64,000 nucleotides of DNA from Drechslerella dactyloides (Eukaryota > Ascomycota > Orbiliomycetes > Orbiliales > Orbiliaceae), in the NCBI GenBank assembly GCA_020064725.1, contig JAGTWJ010000001.1, positions 3,162,001-3,226,000 on the forward strand. The letters are read 5' to 3'. This document shows positions 60,359 to 64,000 of the stretch, piece after piece. A program made the translations under genes and the position numbers. Position 1 is the first letter of the stretch; each line of letters starts with the position of its first letter. Under the pieces are notes generated by a model that was given only the letters and a program-made list of their open reading frames with translations, was not told where the DNA came from and ran no database searches.

Positions 60359-60856
60359 TCAATCCATTTTTTTCAATGCGCTCCCAACAAGAGTCTCGCC
60401 GCTGAAACGATGCCCATCGTAAACATGAATCAATTCGTCCGGTCCGATAGTCCCAGCGTTGTGATATGGCTCAGGCTGGTTCTCGATATCACCGAGATAG
60501 GTGTTTCGGCGGTCTCGCTTGCGATTTGGGACCGGGATTATGCGTCGCTTGCTGCCACCTGCTGGAGATGGCTGGTCATCCGCGGAGAAGACGGGATACT
60601 TTTTGTAATCAAGTTCCACTTCAACGTCAGACCCAGCTTCTTCTTGGATTTCCTCTTCGAGACTCATGCGGAGGAGGATCGTTTGGAGACACATAGGGCA
60701 CGGTAGATGTCGATCAAGGACCTCGTGGAGCTTGAGGCATTCGCATTTCTCATCATCAGCGTTCTTATTCGGATGGCGGTGGATGTAGAAAGTATGGTCG
60801 CGTTCCTGTTCGAGGCAGCGGTTGCAAACCACGAAACGATAGGCAGTGTAGCACAT
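60359..60856 (-). CDS. small Cys-rich, probably zinc-binding protein (165 aa)
   Basis: I chose ATG 60856, giving MCYTAYRFVVCNRCLEQE. The frame stays open upstream to a GTG at 60880, but no in-frame ATG is seen in the preceding exon. Cys and His are paired in the first 60 residues (CNRC, CEC, CPMC), which suggests a small zinc-ribbon or treble-clef-like fold. The rest is acidic, then basic (KRRIIPVPNRKRDRR). There is no signal peptide. Two probable 5'-leader introns are visible upstream: 60976-60895 (GTAAGT..TTATAG) and 61127-61040 (GTAAGT..TTTAG). They support a real transcript. The family and function are unknown; similar small Cys proteins are scattered in Pezizomycotina. Confidence 0.65.
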   Translation of the reverse strand: MCYTAYRFVVCNRCLEQERDHTFYIHRHPNKNADDEKCECLKLHEVLDRHLPCPMCLQTILLRMSLEEEIQEEAGSDVEVELDYKKYPVFSADDQPSPAGGSKRRIIPVPNRKRDRRNTYLGDIENQPEPYHNAGTIGPDELIHVYDGHRFSGETLVGSALKKMD

Positions 60857-63800
60857 CTTGAGATGCTGGCAAAGTGACACAGCCTTCGAAGGAGCTATAA
60901 TTTATGTCAATGATTGATCGATACTAACTTATAAGAGGTGGATGGACTTTATAGGTTCCATCTCCTGTGTACTTACATTGACGGAGATGGATGACGTTCG
61001 GGCCTTTGGAGGAAAGGTTTCAGAAACAGGTGTTCTAAACTAAATTAATGGCCTGTATTAGCCTTCCAGAATGCCAAATTTTTCCTGCCTCCACTAGGAA
61101 CACCGATCTCACTTTGCTCTTACTTACCCAAGGTATGTCAATATCGGTAGTTCGTTTGCTCGTAGCGAAACAATGCAGCAAAGAAGAAGACTGGATTTAG
61201 AGATCTAGTTGTGGGAGTGTGGGAGATAGTTGACACTTGTAGGAAGGTGAAAGTATTTATACACGCATATGTATAGCAGTATGCTGTGATACTATGAATC
61301 CGCTAGCGTTTGTGTAGTTCCTAGCGTAGTGATGTGAATAGTAGATGGAGAGAACGTTCTCAGAGCTGGTGTGGGTTGATTGTTTGGGAACATTTGCGCA
61401 TGTATATAGTCAAAAATCGCTAGTTATTTGCAACGTCAACTCCAGCCTGAGCATCGATCAGTATCCGACCTGCTGCTAGGCCTGTGTCACGTGTCTAGAT
61501 GTCTGTTCAGAAGCAAGCCTTTAATCAGGCCGCGACCCACCGTCTCCAAAACCTCTTATGCTATGAAATCATGAATTGGAATGGCCGTCCACAGTGCGAA
61601 CTGCTTCGCGCTCGACGATGCTAGCATGCATAGCCTAACTTAAGTTACGAGCTTCGAAGTGCCTTTAACTATTATGCGTTGTCTGTTCAAGATCCAACAG
61701 TCCACTACAATATACTTCAACCGTTGGCGACTATACGCTGCGCCGATGCTGAGACTTTTAGGCCTCATAAGATATAACGGCACCATGAAAGAGCCGCACG
61801 AAACAATTCAATAAAAGCATAGATACAACAGATCGGCCCTTAAGACCAATCTCGAGCTGAAATTTGCTTGCCTTTAGCTAGCAGGCAATAATAACTATAC
61901 ATAGACATAATACCACTTGATGCCCAATATCAACCATTGGATTCATCGTGTGTATGTAGTGCCCGCCTGTCCCGATAACATACACATCGGTCCTTAGATA
62001 AACACGAGGAGTTCAGTTGATTGTATGAACTGCTCGGCCCAATGTTGTCGATATTCTTTTATGTAGCCCTCCAGCATTTCGCAACACCGTGTGCGTCCGT
62101 CTAGAAGCCAAGGTCACTTGGATCCATGTGGTTACTATATCTCGACATCGCTAAAAGACAGCAAAAGCTGGTCCATAAAGTCCATACTGCAAGGCTAAGA
62201 TATTTAGTTAGCCAGACGTCCCAATAGATAGCATTTTTACCCTAGCAATTATATTGAAAAATCGCGAACAGAACGCGTTGGTTCAAACTTCGGACATCCA
62301 CAGCATGGCTATCGTTGCGTTACGAATACAAGGAGTTTATCAGATCTCCGCCGGTGGGTGTTCATGAGATAAACTAGCGCTCGCCCATGATCTTCTTGTT
62401 CCATATCATAACCAAATTACGGACTTGGACTACGTGTGTCCAGCTCCTGGTTCGCGATATAAGCCTTGGATGCCTGCAGTACGTGGTTGCAGAAAAGAAG
62501 TAATATTTGTGAAGTACAGAGAACTGCATATTGTCGTAATACCAGGTGCCCTGAGCTGTGGTCACTTCTTAGACCTTACTGGCCTTGTAAACAAAGCCCT
62601 CCCTTTTCACGTTAATTTCAATACATTTGAAATCTCGAGGATTCCGCGCAACAATTAGTTGCCGTCTATTGGTTTATCCCATTGCAGAGTATTAAGACCT
62701 AGACCCTAACTGTAACACTTGCGAGGCCCATCATGATATCAGAGGTGATCTATGCATCTCAAGACGTTCTTCTATGATCCTTTTACTCGACTATTAAGTT
62801 TACGGGTCTGCGTTAGCTGCTTGGTCTGTCTAGATCCTTATAGTCCTGGAACCAGACGGTAAGCGAAGCACATAAAACAAAGCTTTCAGCACAAGTGCAC
62901 TTATATAAATCTGAAACATTCCAAGCTTACACGCCAATCCTCCACCGCCCAGGTATTCTTGACAAATTAACCTGGGCACGAAACTTCGAGACAAGTTTTC
63001 GTGGAAATACTGCAGCAAACCCTTCGCTCTCCAGACCAAGAAGCATTATTGGCACACCATCTCGGGTCATGAATGAACAAGTCGTTTCAACCCCTGAGAT
63101 CTCGTTCCCAGACCCATCCAATTCTACTAGCCCTGGCCTTGGTATATGACGTGACAAAACCTCACTACTTGCAGCCTATACGTTTGCGTCTTCGGGAAGC
63201 TTCGTTACGAAAGCGCACGCATAGCGCTGCGAGAATGCACATCGGTAGGAGTTCCGTGCGAGGATTAGACTATGTTACACCTTGCTGTGTTGGCCACTGG
63301 TACAATAAAGGATGCCGTGTGTGAGTCCTGCCTATCTGCCCCCGACTGAACAGCCAGCATAAATGGGAGGAGCGCGAGCCGACCAGCTAACTGGTCTGTG
63401 CAACATAACGTGGGTTTGACATTTATGATACCATGGGGATGGGGCGGTGGTTCCCGGTATTGTGGTACAATGTGACGAGGGATTCGCGTGATCGCCGTCG
63501 TATAAGTGCAAACCTGAGGTTGTCAAGACTGTCATTTCAACGCGATATTCCAGAACAGTCCTAGGATCCTCAAGCATATCAAATATCTTCCAGGCCCAGC
63601 TACGACGATATTCTGAGTTCAGACATGTAACCACTCTATAGCGTTTGATCATCCAGGAATATAGCGAATCAGCCGTGATATGCTTGGGTATATGACGTTA
63701 GCGTTTCTTTCTAAGTTACCCCGGGGCGAAATGACCGTGTAACGTCTTGCAGGATCCATTGCGATCACATCTCCCGGCGGCCGCCTATATGTCAGCGTCG

Positions 63801-64000
63801 TACAAAAGCTTAGATTGGCGAATCGCGGCCCTTAGAGTTGAATTCCTCGGCAAATTAAAGGGGGTCTGTTGTGGAACCGGCAGGTATCGTTTCGAGAGTC
63901 GGCTAGCCGGTATGCACACATACGTGTACCTCGGCGTGGTGCCAAAGCCTTCCAGTAAGGAAAGGATCCTCTGCGGATCTAAGTATGTCAAGGTCGTCCG
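60857..64000. other. gene-poor right end of the window
   Basis: Apart from the leader exons of the Cys-rich gene (to about 61.15 kb), no gene is supported on either strand. Open frames of 60-106 codons (62425-62658, 62895-63149, 63332-63652) lack domains, signal peptides or splice partners. The DNA is AT-rich and mixed. No transposon terminal repeats or polyprotein remnants are recognised by eye. Confidence 0.5.

Noticed and set aside
62895..63652. Short frames near the right end, considered as a degraded transposon or gene
   Set aside because: No reverse-transcriptase, integrase or transposase motifs and no terminal repeats were seen.

Overview
This window reads as nuclear DNA of a filamentous ascomycete (Pezizomycotina). 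Almost every recognisable gene is interrupted by short introns (43-183 bases) with GTANGT-like donors, CTAAC/CTGAC-like branch points and YAG acceptors. The protein families are fungal: a GH72 glucanosyltransferase, a starch-binding GH15 glucoamylase, a CE5 cutinase/acetylxylan esterase, secreted S41 and S8 peptidases, DUF6594 and DUF3292 proteins, and GPI-anchored wall proteins. I cannot name the genus. No rRNA, convincing tRNA, transposon, CRISPR array or prokaryotic operon is visible. Intron boundaries below were placed by eye from splice consensus and frame continuity; all reconstructed CDSs are exact multiples of three.

Layout: 1-720 is the 3' end of a truncated gene. 1.5-3.0 kb encodes a Ser/Thr/Pro-rich secreted protein. 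3.3-4.55 kb (minus) is an extended-SDR reductase containing a 5-base exon. After a 3.3-kb divergent spacer come a secreted S41 peptidase (7.9-10.6 kb) and a glucoamylase (12.2-14.5 kb), convergent with a gamma-glutamyltranspeptidase (14.9-16.6 kb, minus). 19.2-19.7 kb is a small conserved-looking protein. 20.2-21.9 kb (minus) is a DUF6594 membrane protein. 22.7-23.75 kb (minus) is a His/Ser-rich protein, divergent from a 1042-residue protein ending in a CaaX box (24.95-28.2 kb). 29.9-31.6 kb is a GPI-anchored GH72 enzyme, and 33.2-35.7 kb a four-TM glycosylated membrane protein. 36.1-37.8 kb (minus) is an FAD amine-oxidase-like protein, 38.6-41.0 kb (minus) a DUF3292 protein and 42.2-43.1 kb (minus) a CE5 esterase. 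45.7-48.1 kb is a GPI-type wall protein and 49.35-50.7 kb (minus) an Ala-rich Cys-containing secreted protein.

From about 51 kb the window changes. It becomes gene-poor and visibly AT-richer, and carries two tandem subtilisin-like proteases (53.0-55.3 and 56.8-59.3 kb, minus) with the same five-exon structure but strongly diverged sequence, then a small Cys-rich protein at 60.4-60.9 kb. The last 3 kb shows no gene I can support.

Common theme (inference): about ten of the eighteen genes encode secreted, wall-bound or surface proteins. They cover starch breakdown, ester hydrolysis, beta-glucan remodelling, extracellular proteolysis and glutathione/peptide turnover, so the window is rich in secretome genes. 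It is not an evident secondary-metabolite cluster. The most unusual items are the subtilase pair, the CaaX-ended large protein and the 5-base exon.
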